DNA of 19,898 nt from JADHLN01 sp965658435 (GTDB lineage: Bacteria; Pseudomonadota; Alphaproteobacteria; Rickettsiales; JABIRX01), in the NCBI GenBank assembly GCA_965658435.1, contig CBFHSE010000029.1, forward strand, positions 1 through 19,898, written 5' to 3'. Position 1 is the stretch's first letter; each line of letters starts with the position of its first letter. This document shows, piece after piece, positions 1 through 7,065 of the stretch. The translations under genes were made by a program, and so were the position numbers. The notes under the pieces were generated by a model. It had not been told where the DNA came from and did not search any database. It worked only from the letters and a program-made list of their open reading frames with translations.

Positions 1-1560
1 TGGAGTGTTTTCAGATAGAGGATTTTGTTTTATGTTATTATCACTATCTTTAGGAATGTCTTTATTATTATCGAGGTCATTTAAAATAGAGCCAAGAGAT
101 GAATCGCTAATATCTAATTTAGTATCTTTATCTAAGTTATTATTTAATAGGTTGTTAATTTTTGAATCAATAATATTCGTATTATTACTATCTTTAAATA
201 TTTCGCTAGTGCCGTAATCTTCTTCTTCTTCTTCTTCTTCTTCTTCTTCTTCTTCTTCTTCTTCTTCTTCTTCTTCTTCTTCTTCTTCTAGTTGGTTTAT
301 ATCAGCATGAATATCTGAATTATCAATGGAAATATCATCTTGATTTGATTCATCATCCAAATTTTCAGAATTATCATCATCTTCTAAGGGTTCATTATTT
401 TCTTCTACAGGATTATCCTCAGCTTGATATTTTTTTAAGTTAAAATCCTCAGCTAATCTATCAACTAAATGCTGTGTTGATACAATATTATTTTGGCTTG
501 ATAGAACGGAATTAGCAAAATGGATAAGATTAACTAATCCAGCTGGATTTAAAATAAAGATTTCTGATTGCTGAGCCTTCTCAAAGAAGGCGGGGTTTAT
601 TTGATAAAGATAATCTATATATTCGCCAGATGGTATATATATGCATGTATATAGTTTTTCTATTCTCAATAGATCACCTGATTCATTTAATATATCAATT
701 ATTTTTTCTTTATTATCACTGGCATTAATGGAAGAGATGCGTTTTTCAAATAATATTTTTAATTCTGATTTTAACTGTTCACTAGGTGCATTTAGGACAT
801 GTTTTTGTTCTAAAAGAAAGTCAGAAAATCTAGCATCGATAAGATATGCTATATTGTTTCCTGATGAAATTATAACATAGTCGATTTTATCATTATTTTC
901 TGATCTATATTTGATATATATGTCAGGGTTATTATTCAAATTGAGGGAAGATGTGATTTGTTTGATTGAGATATTATTTGCAATTTTCCCATCAATAACA
1001 AATTGTAACTGTTTAAAATCTATGGGTTGATCTAATATTTTAAATTGAGTTGCTTGATATTCAGAGATTTTTTTTACGAATTTTTCAGGATCAAAATTGC
1101 TATCAAGTTTTTTTTCTTCAATAGATTCTAAATTATTTTTTATCTCTGAAACTTCATTAAGCAATGAATTGTTTTCAGATTTAATAATATCATTTTCTGC
1201 TAATATCTCTTCATGTTTAAAGTTAAGCTGATCTATTTGATCTTTATATTGATTAATTTCATTCAAATATTTTTCTTGTACTTCAGTGATTTGACTTTCT
1301 CCCTCTTTAAAGGCATGACGGTATATTTTATCTCTTTCACTATCAAAGGCTGATATTTTATTTTGTAATTGAGTTAGTTGAGTTTGATGCTCATGAAGTA
1401 ATTGTTGGTCATCATGTAATCTTTGCTCATAATCATCTTTTATTTTTTTTTGCTCAATCTGTAAATCATATGATTTTAATTGGTATTTTCTTAAAGAAAA
1501 TCCAGTTATTAAAACCCCAATAAAGCTTATTGCAGAAAAGATAGATAGTAATATTGTCAT
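1..1560 (-). CDS. RmuC-like protein with acidic C-terminal extension, partial (C-terminus beyond left edge)
   Basis: A continuous minus-strand frame runs from an ATG at 1558-1560 to the window edge without a stop (520 codons visible). Residues 3-22 form one hydrophobic segment, followed by a long charged coiled-coil region (about 25-165). The core resembles RmuC, a family with an N-terminal anchor, coiled coil and PD-(D/E)xK-type nuclease fold linked to limiting DNA rearrangement: NPDIYIKY with D213, YLIDARF at 240-246, IYIPSGEY around 307-314, then a stretch like the usual 'hhsPttLhxxL' (FILNPAGLVNLIHF). Two features depart from the family: I could not find the usual G-x-WGE motif, and the Lys of the D-x-K motif is Arg (R244). 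After about residue 395 comes an Asp/Asn/Glu/Ser-rich extension with 23 consecutive Glu at 425-447. Diverges from glmU. Family assignment is fairly good; nuclease activity is doubtful. Confidence 0.72.
   Translation of the reverse strand, partial: MTILLSIFSAISFIGVLITGFSLRKYQLKSYDLQIEQKKIKDDYEQRLHDDQQLLHEHQTQLTQLQNKISAFDSERDKIYRHAFKEGESQITEVQEKYLNEINQYKDQIDQLNFKHEEILAENDIIKSENNSLLNEVSEIKNNLESIEEKKLDSNFDPEKFVKKISEYQATQFKILDQPIDFKQLQFVIDGKIANNISIKQITSSLNLNNNPDIYIKYRSENNDKIDYVIISSGNNIAYLIDARFSDFLLEQKHVLNAPSEQLKSELKILFEKRISSINASDNKEKIIDILNESGDLLRIEKLYTCIYIPSGEYIDYLYQINPAFFEKAQQSEIFILNPAGLVNLIHFANSVLSSQNNIVSTQHLVDRLAEDFNLKKYQAEDNPVEENNEPLEDDDNSENLDDESNQDDISIDNSDIHADINQLEEEEEEEEEEEEEEEEEEEEEEEDYGTSEIFKDSNNTNIIDSKINNLLNNNLDKDTKLDISDSSLGSILNDLDNNKDIPKDSDNNIKQNPLSENTP
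220..288 (-). repeat. Perfect (GAA)23 / (TTC)23 trinucleotide microsatellite coding for poly-Glu
   Basis: Twenty-three uninterrupted TTC units on the plus strand are in frame with the minus-strand RmuC-like gene, where they read as 23 GAA (Glu) codons. No GAG interrupts the tract, so it looks like slippage expansion rather than selection on single codons. Length changes of whole units would keep the frame. Sharp borders: Leu (CTA) before it and Asp-Tyr (GAT TAC) after it in the protein. Confidence 0.97.
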
Positions 1561-1664
1561 CACTTAATTATTGCAAAAATTTCAATATATTCTATTTAGA
1601 CTTATAGTTTTAATAATTTTAAAATAAACAATTTACTTTAAGTTTTTTTAGAAAATCAAATCAA

Positions 1665-3005
1665 ATGTCAAATTACAGTAACTTATATTATTTAGTTCTT
1701 GCTGCAGGCAAAGGAACAAGGATGAAATCCAAAAAACCAAAAGTTTTACAAAAAATATTTAATACTCCGATGCTTAAATTATTGATTGATGAAATATTAA
1801 ATAATCAGCAAGAATTAGCTATAATAACTGAAGAAAAATCAGATGAACTTAGGGGTATTTTTAAAGAACAAAGAAAAATAAATTTCATTACGCAAAAAGA
1901 TAGATTAGGTACAGCTCATGCAGTTAAAATTGCCCTTACAGCACTAAATTCTAAGTTAAGTGGAAAGATATTGCTTGTTCTTTATGGAGACACGCCATTT
2001 ATAAGTAAAAATACTATTAATAAATTAGCTGGGCAAATAGAAAATGGAAGTGATGTTGCCGTTGCTGCATTTGAAAAAGATTCAGAAAATCAATATGGAA
2101 AATTAATTATAAATAAAGATAAATTAGAAAAAATAGTTGAATTTAATGATGCATCTGAAAGGGAGAAAAAAATTAAGTTATGTAACTCAGGTATTATTGC
2201 AATTAATTTTACAGCGCTCCATCTTATTGATAAAATTAGCAATAATAACAAAAAGAAGGAATATTACTTAACCGATCTAATTAACCTTGCCTCAGAAAAT
2301 AAATATCAAGTTACATATTCGATAATTGATGAACAAGAAGTTCAGGGAATAAATGACAAAACAGATTTGGCAAATGCAAATAAATATTATTTTGAAAAAC
2401 AAAGAAAAAAAGCTCTTGAAGCGGGTGTTACTATAATTGATCCTGATTCAGTTTATTTATCACATCAGGTAGAATTTGGCCAAGATGTTACAATTGAACC
2501 AAATGTTGTCATTTCTGGTAAAGTTAAGATTTCAGATAATTGTCAAATTAAGTCCTTTTCATATTTAGAAGATTGCCATATTGGTTCAAATAACATCATA
2601 GGTCCTTTTGCAAGAATAAGGCCGGACACCAAAACTGAGCATGATGTTAAAATTGGTAATTTTGTAGAAATTAAAAATGCAAAAATTAAAAATGACTCCA
2701 AAATAAATCATTTAAGTTATATAGGAGATGCTCACATAGGGGAAAATGTTAATATAGGCGCAGGTACTATAACATGTAATTATGATGGTTTTCAAAAATA
2801 TCAAACTAAAGTTGAATCAGGTGTTTTTATAGGATCCAACACTGCTTTAATTGCTCCAATTACAATAGCTTCCAATTCAATTATTGCTGCAGGAAGCACT
2901 ATAACGCGTGACAATAAGGAGGATTCAATTACAATTGCCAGAGCAAAGCAACAAGAGTTAGAAGGTGCGGCAACAAAATTCAGAAATAAACAGAAAAAAA
3001 ATTAA
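1665..3005 (+). CDS. glmU: Bifunctional N-acetylglucosamine-1-phosphate uridyltransferase / glucosamine-1-phosphate acetyltransferase
   Basis: Makes UDP-GlcNAc from glucosamine-1-phosphate in the cytoplasm (acetylation, then uridylyl transfer), feeding peptidoglycan and lipid A synthesis. The N-terminal nucleotidyltransferase domain carries the signature LAAGKGTRMKSKKPKVL at residues 12-28 and the metal-site Asp in YGDTP (D109). From about 255 on there are left-handed beta-helix hexapeptide repeats, with RIRPDT, GNFVEIKNAK, the catalytic His in NHLSYIGDAHIG (H349) and NIGAGTITCNYDG. At 446 residues it is close to the usual 450-460. ATG start at 1665; no clear Shine-Dalgarno. It begins a plus-strand run in which ispH overlaps its 3' end. 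Both enzyme domains look intact. Confidence 0.97.
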   Translation: MSNYSNLYYLVLAAGKGTRMKSKKPKVLQKIFNTPMLKLLIDEILNNQQELAIITEEKSDELRGIFKEQRKINFITQKDRLGTAHAVKIALTALNSKLSGKILLVLYGDTPFISKNTINKLAGQIENGSDVAVAAFEKDSENQYGKLIINKDKLEKIVEFNDASEREKKIKLCNSGIIAINFTALHLIDKISNNNKKKEYYLTDLINLASENKYQVTYSIIDEQEVQGINDKTDLANANKYYFEKQRKKALEAGVTIIDPDSVYLSHQVEFGQDVTIEPNVVISGKVKISDNCQIKSFSYLEDCHIGSNNIIGPFARIRPDTKTEHDVKIGNFVEIKNAKIKNDSKINHLSYIGDAHIGENVNIGAGTITCNYDGFQKYQTKVESGVFIGSNTALIAPITIASNSIIAAGSTITRDNKEDSITIARAKQQELEGAATKFRNKQKKN

Positions 3006-3930
3006 TGTATTTTTAGCAAACCCTAGAGGGTTTTGTGCGGGAGTTGAAAGAGCGATCTCAATAGTTGATATGGCTCTGAAAAAATATGGTAGTCCTATCT
3101 ATATCAAACATGAGATTGTTCATAATAAATATGTTGTAGATTATTTAAAAAAAAAGGGAGCAATTTTTGTTGATAGCATAAATGATGTTCCGATTGGAAG
3201 CTATGTGATCTATAGTGCGCATGGAGTTTCAAGAAAAGTTGAAAATTCATCAAAAGCAAAAAATCTCAAAGTTTTTGATGCTACATGCCCTTTAGTTAAG
3301 AAAATTCATAATCAAATTATAAAATTAGATCAAGAGCAAAAGCAAATCATTCTGATAGGGCATTCAGGTCATCCTGAGGTTGAGGGAACTAGTGGTAGAA
3401 TTGATTCAGAAGTACTGTTGGTGGAAAATAAAGAAGATGCTTTAAATTTGCAGGTAAAAGACCCTGATAATTTATCTTACACTACTCAAACAACATTAAG
3501 TGTTGATGATACAAAAGAGATTGTTGATATTCTAAAATCAAGGTTCCCAAATATTATTGAACCAAAAAGTGATAATATTTGTTATGCGACACAAAATCGT
3601 CAAGATGCTGTAAAAAAATTAGTAAAAAAAATAGATCTTTTATTAGTAATAGGTTCCATAAATAGCTCAAACTCAAACCGCCTTAAGGATATAGGAGTTA
3701 ATAATAATATCGAGTCATATCTCATTTTAACAAAAGATGATATCAGGGGGTCATGGTTAAAAAACAAAAAAAATATAGCTATAACTGCTGGAGCATCCGC
3801 TCCAGAAATTTTAGTTAGAGAAGTAATTGCTTTTTTAGAAACAAATTATAATATTCAAATTCATAATGAATCTGGTATAACAGAAAATATAATGTTTAAC
3901 CTACCTAAAGAGTTACGAGATGAAAATTAG
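2965..3930 (+). CDS. ispH: 4-hydroxy-3-methylbut-2-enyl diphosphate reductase
   Basis: Last enzyme of the non-mevalonate isoprenoid pathway, reducing HMBPP to IPP and DMAPP with a 4Fe-4S cluster. The three cluster cysteines are present: C24 in PRGFCAGVERA, C108 in DATCPLV and C206 in NICYATQNRQ. H49/H53, H136, E138 (GHSGHPEVEG) and SNSNRL are also in place. The start is unusual. The only normal start codon ahead of C24 is a GTG at 2965, which makes ispH overlap glmU by 41 nt and adds about 12 residues before the usual conserved beginning. The next ATG lies after C24, so it cannot be used. A non-standard ATT at 3001, right at the conserved block, is the alternative. Length 321 residues, normal for the family. 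Confidence 0.95.
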   Translation: MRQQNSEINRKKINVFLANPRGFCAGVERAISIVDMALKKYGSPIYIKHEIVHNKYVVDYLKKKGAIFVDSINDVPIGSYVIYSAHGVSRKVENSSKAKNLKVFDATCPLVKKIHNQIIKLDQEQKQIILIGHSGHPEVEGTSGRIDSEVLLVENKEDALNLQVKDPDNLSYTTQTTLSVDDTKEIVDILKSRFPNIIEPKSDNICYATQNRQDAVKKLVKKIDLLLVIGSINSSNSNRLKDIGVNNNIESYLILTKDDIRGSWLKNKKNIAITAGASAPEILVREVIAFLETNYNIQIHNESGITENIMFNLPKELRDEN

Positions 3931-4450
3931 ATATTTTTTAGCAATTTTTATAATAATTAGTAATATGGCAAAAGCAGAAATAAATAAAGAAAATATGTTA
4001 ATATTAGAGCTTAAAGATGGTTCAGTTAAAATTGAGCTATTTCCAGAAATTGCTCCAAATCATGTTGCGAGAATTAAAGAGTTAAGTAAGGAGGGGTTTT
4101 ATGACGGAATTGTTTTTCATAGAGTTATTGCTGGGTTTATGGCACAAACTGGTGATCCAACTGGAACAGGCAGGGGTGGTAGCGGTAAAAATTTAGAAGC
4201 AGAATTTTCTTCCATTAAGCATGAAAGAGGAATATTATCTATGGCAAGAGCAATGGATCCGAATTCTGCAGATAGCCAGTTTTTTATTATGTTAGAAGAT
4301 TCACCTCATCTTGATGGTCAATATACAGTGTTTGGAAAAGTAATTTCTGGTATGGAATATGTTGATAATATCAAAAAAGGAGATATAGCTAATAATGGTT
4401 CTGTTAACAATCCTGACAAAATTATTTCATTAAAGCTTGCAAGTGAATAA
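3920..4450 (+). CDS. Cyclophilin-type peptidyl-prolyl cis-trans isomerase, probably exported
   Basis: Catalyses proline isomerisation to help protein folding. Residues 1-19 look like a signal peptide (MKIRYFLAIFIIISNMAKA, then ENKEN-like polar sequence), so it probably works in the periplasm. The cyclophilin core is complete: VFHRVIAGFMAQTGDPTGTG with the catalytic-type Arg, GILSMARAMDPNSADSQFFI with the binding Gln, and LDGQYTVFGKVISGMEYVD. At 176 residues it is a single-domain enzyme. Its ATG overlaps the last 11 nt of ispH and its 3' end overlaps the MscS gene, which implies translational coupling. Family is certain; location and clients are inferred. Confidence 0.93.
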   Translation: MKIRYFLAIFIIISNMAKAEINKENMLILELKDGSVKIELFPEIAPNHVARIKELSKEGFYDGIVFHRVIAGFMAQTGDPTGTGRGGSGKNLEAEFSSIKHERGILSMARAMDPNSADSQFFIMLEDSPHLDGQYTVFGKVISGMEYVDNIKKGDIANNGSVNNPDKIISLKLASE

Positions 4451-5498
4451 ACTAGATATAATAGCAAATTATTCGTTTGAAATACAAATATTTGCAATAA
4501 TATTTGCAACCCTTATTGGAAATTTGTTTTTTGCAAAAACATTAAAAATTCTTTCAAATAAAACAAAATCTAGTAAATCAATTTGGGATGATTCAGTAAT
4601 TTATGGTCTTAATAAGCCAGGTAAAATAATTATTTTAGTTTTTGGTTTTAGCTTTGCTCTACAAGTTTTTAGTAATAATTATGGTTTAAACATCAAAGAT
4701 ACTCTTAATAGCATAAGAGTAATTGCTATTATTTTTGCAATTACCTTATTTATTTTGAGGTTATTAAAGAAATCTGAGGAAACATATTTAAAAGAAAATA
4801 AGTTAGATAATGAAAAATTAACTACTATAAATGCAATTTTAAAATTGCTAAAAATTAGTGTGGTAATTACTTCATCATTAATATTAATGCAAACATTAGG
4901 AATTAATATTAGTGGTATATTAGCCTTTGGTGGAGTTAGTGGTATTGCTGTTGGTTTTGCTGCAAAGGATTTATTATCTAATTTCTTTGGAGCTATGATG
5001 ATATATCTTGATAAACCTTTCAGAATAGGGGATTGGATAAGCTCACCAGATAAAGAGATAGAGGGTACAGTTGAAGCCATAGGTTGGAGGCAAACCAGAA
5101 TTAGAAAATTTGATAAAAGACCAATCTATGTACCAAATTCAATATTTTCAACAATAACAGTTGAAAACCCTTCCCGAATGACTAATAGAAGAATTTATGA
5201 GACTATTGGTGTTCGTTATAGTGATTTTAAAAATGTAAAAAAAATTATTAAAGATATTGAAAGTTATATTTCAAATCATCAAGAGGTTGATAAGGAAAAA
5301 ACTATAATTGTAAAATTTAATAAATTTGCAGATTCTAGTTTAGATATAATGGTTTATTTTTTAACAATAGAAACAAATTGGGTTAAGTTTCACCATATAA
5401 AGCAAGAAATGCTTTTGAAAATTGGTGAAATAATTGAGACTAATAAATCCTCTATTGCTTTTCCAACTATTGCTATTGAATCTGATAAAAAATCCTAA
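4443..5498 (+). CDS. MscS-family small-conductance mechanosensitive channel
   Basis: An inner-membrane channel of the type that opens under turgor to release solutes. Four to five hydrophobic segments are visible (about 14-34, 58-76, 90-107, 132-150 and the Gly/Ala-rich pore helix ILAFGGVSGIAVGFAAKDLL near 154-175). The MscS beta domain follows (FRIGDWI, IEGTVEAIGWRQTRIR, PNSIFSTITVENPSR), then an alpha/beta C-terminal domain ending in SIAFPTIAIESD, typical of the family. Length 351 residues, longer at the N-terminus than E. coli MscS. I chose the GTG at 4443, which overlaps the preceding stop; a TTG at 4437 is equally in frame and adds two residues. Neither has a good ribosome binding site, so translational coupling is likely. 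Confidence 0.93.
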   Translation: MNKLDIIANYSFEIQIFAIIFATLIGNLFFAKTLKILSNKTKSSKSIWDDSVIYGLNKPGKIIILVFGFSFALQVFSNNYGLNIKDTLNSIRVIAIIFAITLFILRLLKKSEETYLKENKLDNEKLTTINAILKLLKISVVITSSLILMQTLGINISGILAFGGVSGIAVGFAAKDLLSNFFGAMMIYLDKPFRIGDWISSPDKEIEGTVEAIGWRQTRIRKFDKRPIYVPNSIFSTITVENPSRMTNRRIYETIGVRYSDFKNVKKIIKDIESYISNHQEVDKEKTIIVKFNKFADSSLDIMVYFLTIETNWVKFHHIKQEMLLKIGEIIETNKSSIAFPTIAIESDKKS

Positions 5499-5712
5499 AA
5501 TTAAATAAAACTAAGAGCGTATTATTTAGTAAATATAAACATCTATTAGATAATTATATTCTTCTTTTTCATTATTTGATATTAATTGCTTAATTAATTA
5601 ACTATTCAAATAGTTATAAAGAAAATATTGAAATCAATTTAATAAATCATTCTAAAGAGGGGGTATTTTAGATATATTAATGTGATAACAATGATGATAG
5701 AGTAAGAATTAG
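5499..5712. other. Non-coding gap between convergent mscS and OMP genes
   Basis: No frame here looks coding. It holds a short perfect inverted repeat (AACTATT-CA-AATAGTT, 5600-5615) without a following T tract and an isolated G-run near 5659-5663. I see no tRNA or other structured RNA. Confidence 0.5.
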
Positions 5713-5746
5713 AAAAAAAATGGGCTTAAAAATATTAAGCCCATTT
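5713..5746 (-). terminator. Rho-independent terminator of the OMP gene
   Basis: A perfect 12-bp stem (AAATGGGCTTAA at 5718-5729, TTAAGCCCATTT at 5735-5746) closes a 5-nt loop. On the minus strand the hairpin is followed by an uninterrupted T tract (complement of the A run 5713-5720), and it lies about 30 nt past the stop of the beta-barrel gene. On the plus strand the T content after it is weaker, but it may also stop transcription coming from mscS. Confidence 0.88.
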
Positions 5747-5776
5747 AATTTTAATAAATATAAATTTATTTTTTTA

Positions 5777-6667
5777 TTAGAATATATATCTAACTTTTAA
5801 ACCATATGCTTTAGATTCTGAATCGTAACTTGATCTTGTATTATCAGATGTTTGTAATTTATCATCAATCTCTTGCATTTCATATGCAAGGTTAAGAAGT
5901 AGGTTAGAGTTTAAAACGTAGTTTATGCCAGCCGATAATGTTAACTCATTACCACCTTTTATACTAGCTCTAGTTCCTTTAACAAGTTTATTAGCTCCTA
6001 GATTTATTGATGTGTTATCAAATATACGATATTGTGTTTCAATACCAAATTTATAATCCGTAGTTGAGTCTGCTGTTGTAATAGAGCCATCTGAAAGATC
6101 TTTAGTCTCGTTATTTCCTTTGAAAATAGTATCAAGGTCTAATTTATAGGTAAATTTATCAATATCTTTACCAAAAGAAAAACCAAATGCAAATTCATCA
6201 TTTCCATCAGCTAAATTTCCTTTTTTGTTGGTGTCTGCATCTTCAGAATCAAATAAATCAGGAGCATAAGATAATTTTAAATCTGTATAAAATCCCTGGT
6301 CTTTTTGATCCGCAGCTCTGTAAAGAAGTGAGAATTTAGGGTTTTGAAAGCCATCAGCCTCAAGAAATGATGAAGCAGACTCTATTTTTGCTTCTCCATA
6401 CAGAATCTCTGTTTTAACTGTTAGCCTATCAGTAACACCGTAGCCTATGGTCTGTTCTAAGAAATTTAATGATATATCTTGTCTGTAGTTTTGTGGGCCA
6501 TCAATAGTGTAATTATTTTTGTCATAATTTCCAATTCTTGTATCAGAATAAATTTCATTCTGACTTGGCTTAAAAAATAAACTGTCAATTGCTGTTGTTG
6601 CATTTGCAGAAACGCTATATGCAGCACTTGCTGCTAAAATTGTAGAAAAAAATAATGTTTTTTTCAT
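5777..6667 (-). CDS. Outer-membrane beta-barrel protein of unknown function
   Basis: Residues 1-23 are a classic signal peptide (MKKTLFFSTILAASAAYS..., Ala-rich, cleavage likely after ANA). The mature part is rich in alternating hydrophobic/polar stretches with Tyr, Asn and Asp and ends in VRYIF, the terminal aromatic typical of BAM-assembled barrels. Strand-like segments include TDRLTVKTEILYGEA, GFYTDLKLSYAP, FTYKLDLDTIFKG, TDYKFGIETQYRIF and ELTLSAGINYVLN. At 296 residues it could form roughly 12 strands, but I cannot name a family or a substrate. The AGG 7-8 nt before the ATG is one of the better ribosome binding sites in the window. It has its own strong terminator. A 79-residue membrane protein gene lies 77 nt upstream on the same strand. 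Confidence 0.8.
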   Translation of the reverse strand: MKKTLFFSTILAASAAYSVSANATTAIDSLFFKPSQNEIYSDTRIGNYDKNNYTIDGPQNYRQDISLNFLEQTIGYGVTDRLTVKTEILYGEAKIESASSFLEADGFQNPKFSLLYRAADQKDQGFYTDLKLSYAPDLFDSEDADTNKKGNLADGNDEFAFGFSFGKDIDKFTYKLDLDTIFKGNNETKDLSDGSITTADSTTDYKFGIETQYRIFDNTSINLGANKLVKGTRASIKGGNELTLSAGINYVLNSNLLLNLAYEMQEIDDKLQTSDNTRSSYDSESKAYGLKVRYIF

Positions 6668-6744
6668 TATAAAACCTATAATTTAGTTATGTTTAAATCA
6701 ACTAACATGCCAAAATAAAAAAACAAGCTAAAATTGAAAAATTA

Positions 6745-6984
6745 TCATTGAGGCATATTTTCTTCCAAATTTTGTTTTATCTTTCGACCAGTTTCACTTG
6801 TAATTAAAAATTTATCAATTTCATTCATTATTTTTTTGTGATATTCAAATATTTTTTCCTTAAAAGGTAAATTTAGATGAGGATAATTTTTATCTAAGTA
6901 ATCATACACTAGCCCAACAAAAATTATACCTAAAATAAGATATAATAAGAAAGAAGATCGAAATAATGTTATAAAATTAAGCAT
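6745..6984 (-). CDS. Small single-pass membrane protein, unknown
   Basis: A 79-residue protein with one clear transmembrane segment (about residues 8-28, SSFLLYLILGIIFVGLVYDY), followed by a charged, probably cytoplasmic or periplasmic helix rich in Lys and Glu. I do not recognise the family. It starts with ATG at 6984, divergent from the ankyrin gene, and precedes the OMP gene on the same strand by 77 nt, so the two may be co-transcribed. The coherent membrane-plus-helix design, and the absence of a competing gene, support it being real. Confidence 0.62.
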   Translation of the reverse strand: MLNFITLFRSSFLLYLILGIIFVGLVYDYLDKNYPHLNLPFKEKIFEYHKKIMNEIDKFLITSETGRKIKQNLEENMPQ

Positions 6985-7065
6985 AGTTTTGTATTTTTTG
7001 TTTTTAATTACTTGATTTTAACGGTAATTATCATTTATCATTATAAAATTATATGTAAAGTTTTG

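Noticed and set aside
5..880. Plus-strand frames at 5-217 and 641-880
   Set aside because: Both are antisense to the long RmuC-like frame; their Leu/Ser-rich composition is the mirror of its Glu/Asp/Asn codons.
1561..1664. Promoters in the divergent rmuC-like/glmU gap
   Set aside because: Several weak -10-like hexamers but no pair with good -35 and spacing, so no site is called.
4679..5080. Minus-strand 133-codon frame inside mscS
   Set aside because: Fully antisense to a well-recognised MscS gene, low-complexity hydrophobic shadow.
5600..5615. Inverted repeat AACTATT-CA-AATAGTT
   Set aside because: AT-only stem with a 2-nt loop and no T tract; such palindromes are expected by chance in DNA this AT-rich.
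5652..5672. TCTAAA...TTTAGA flanking a G-run (possible terminator or RBS)
   Set aside because: Only 6 AT pairs, no T tract, and no open frame starts after the G-run.
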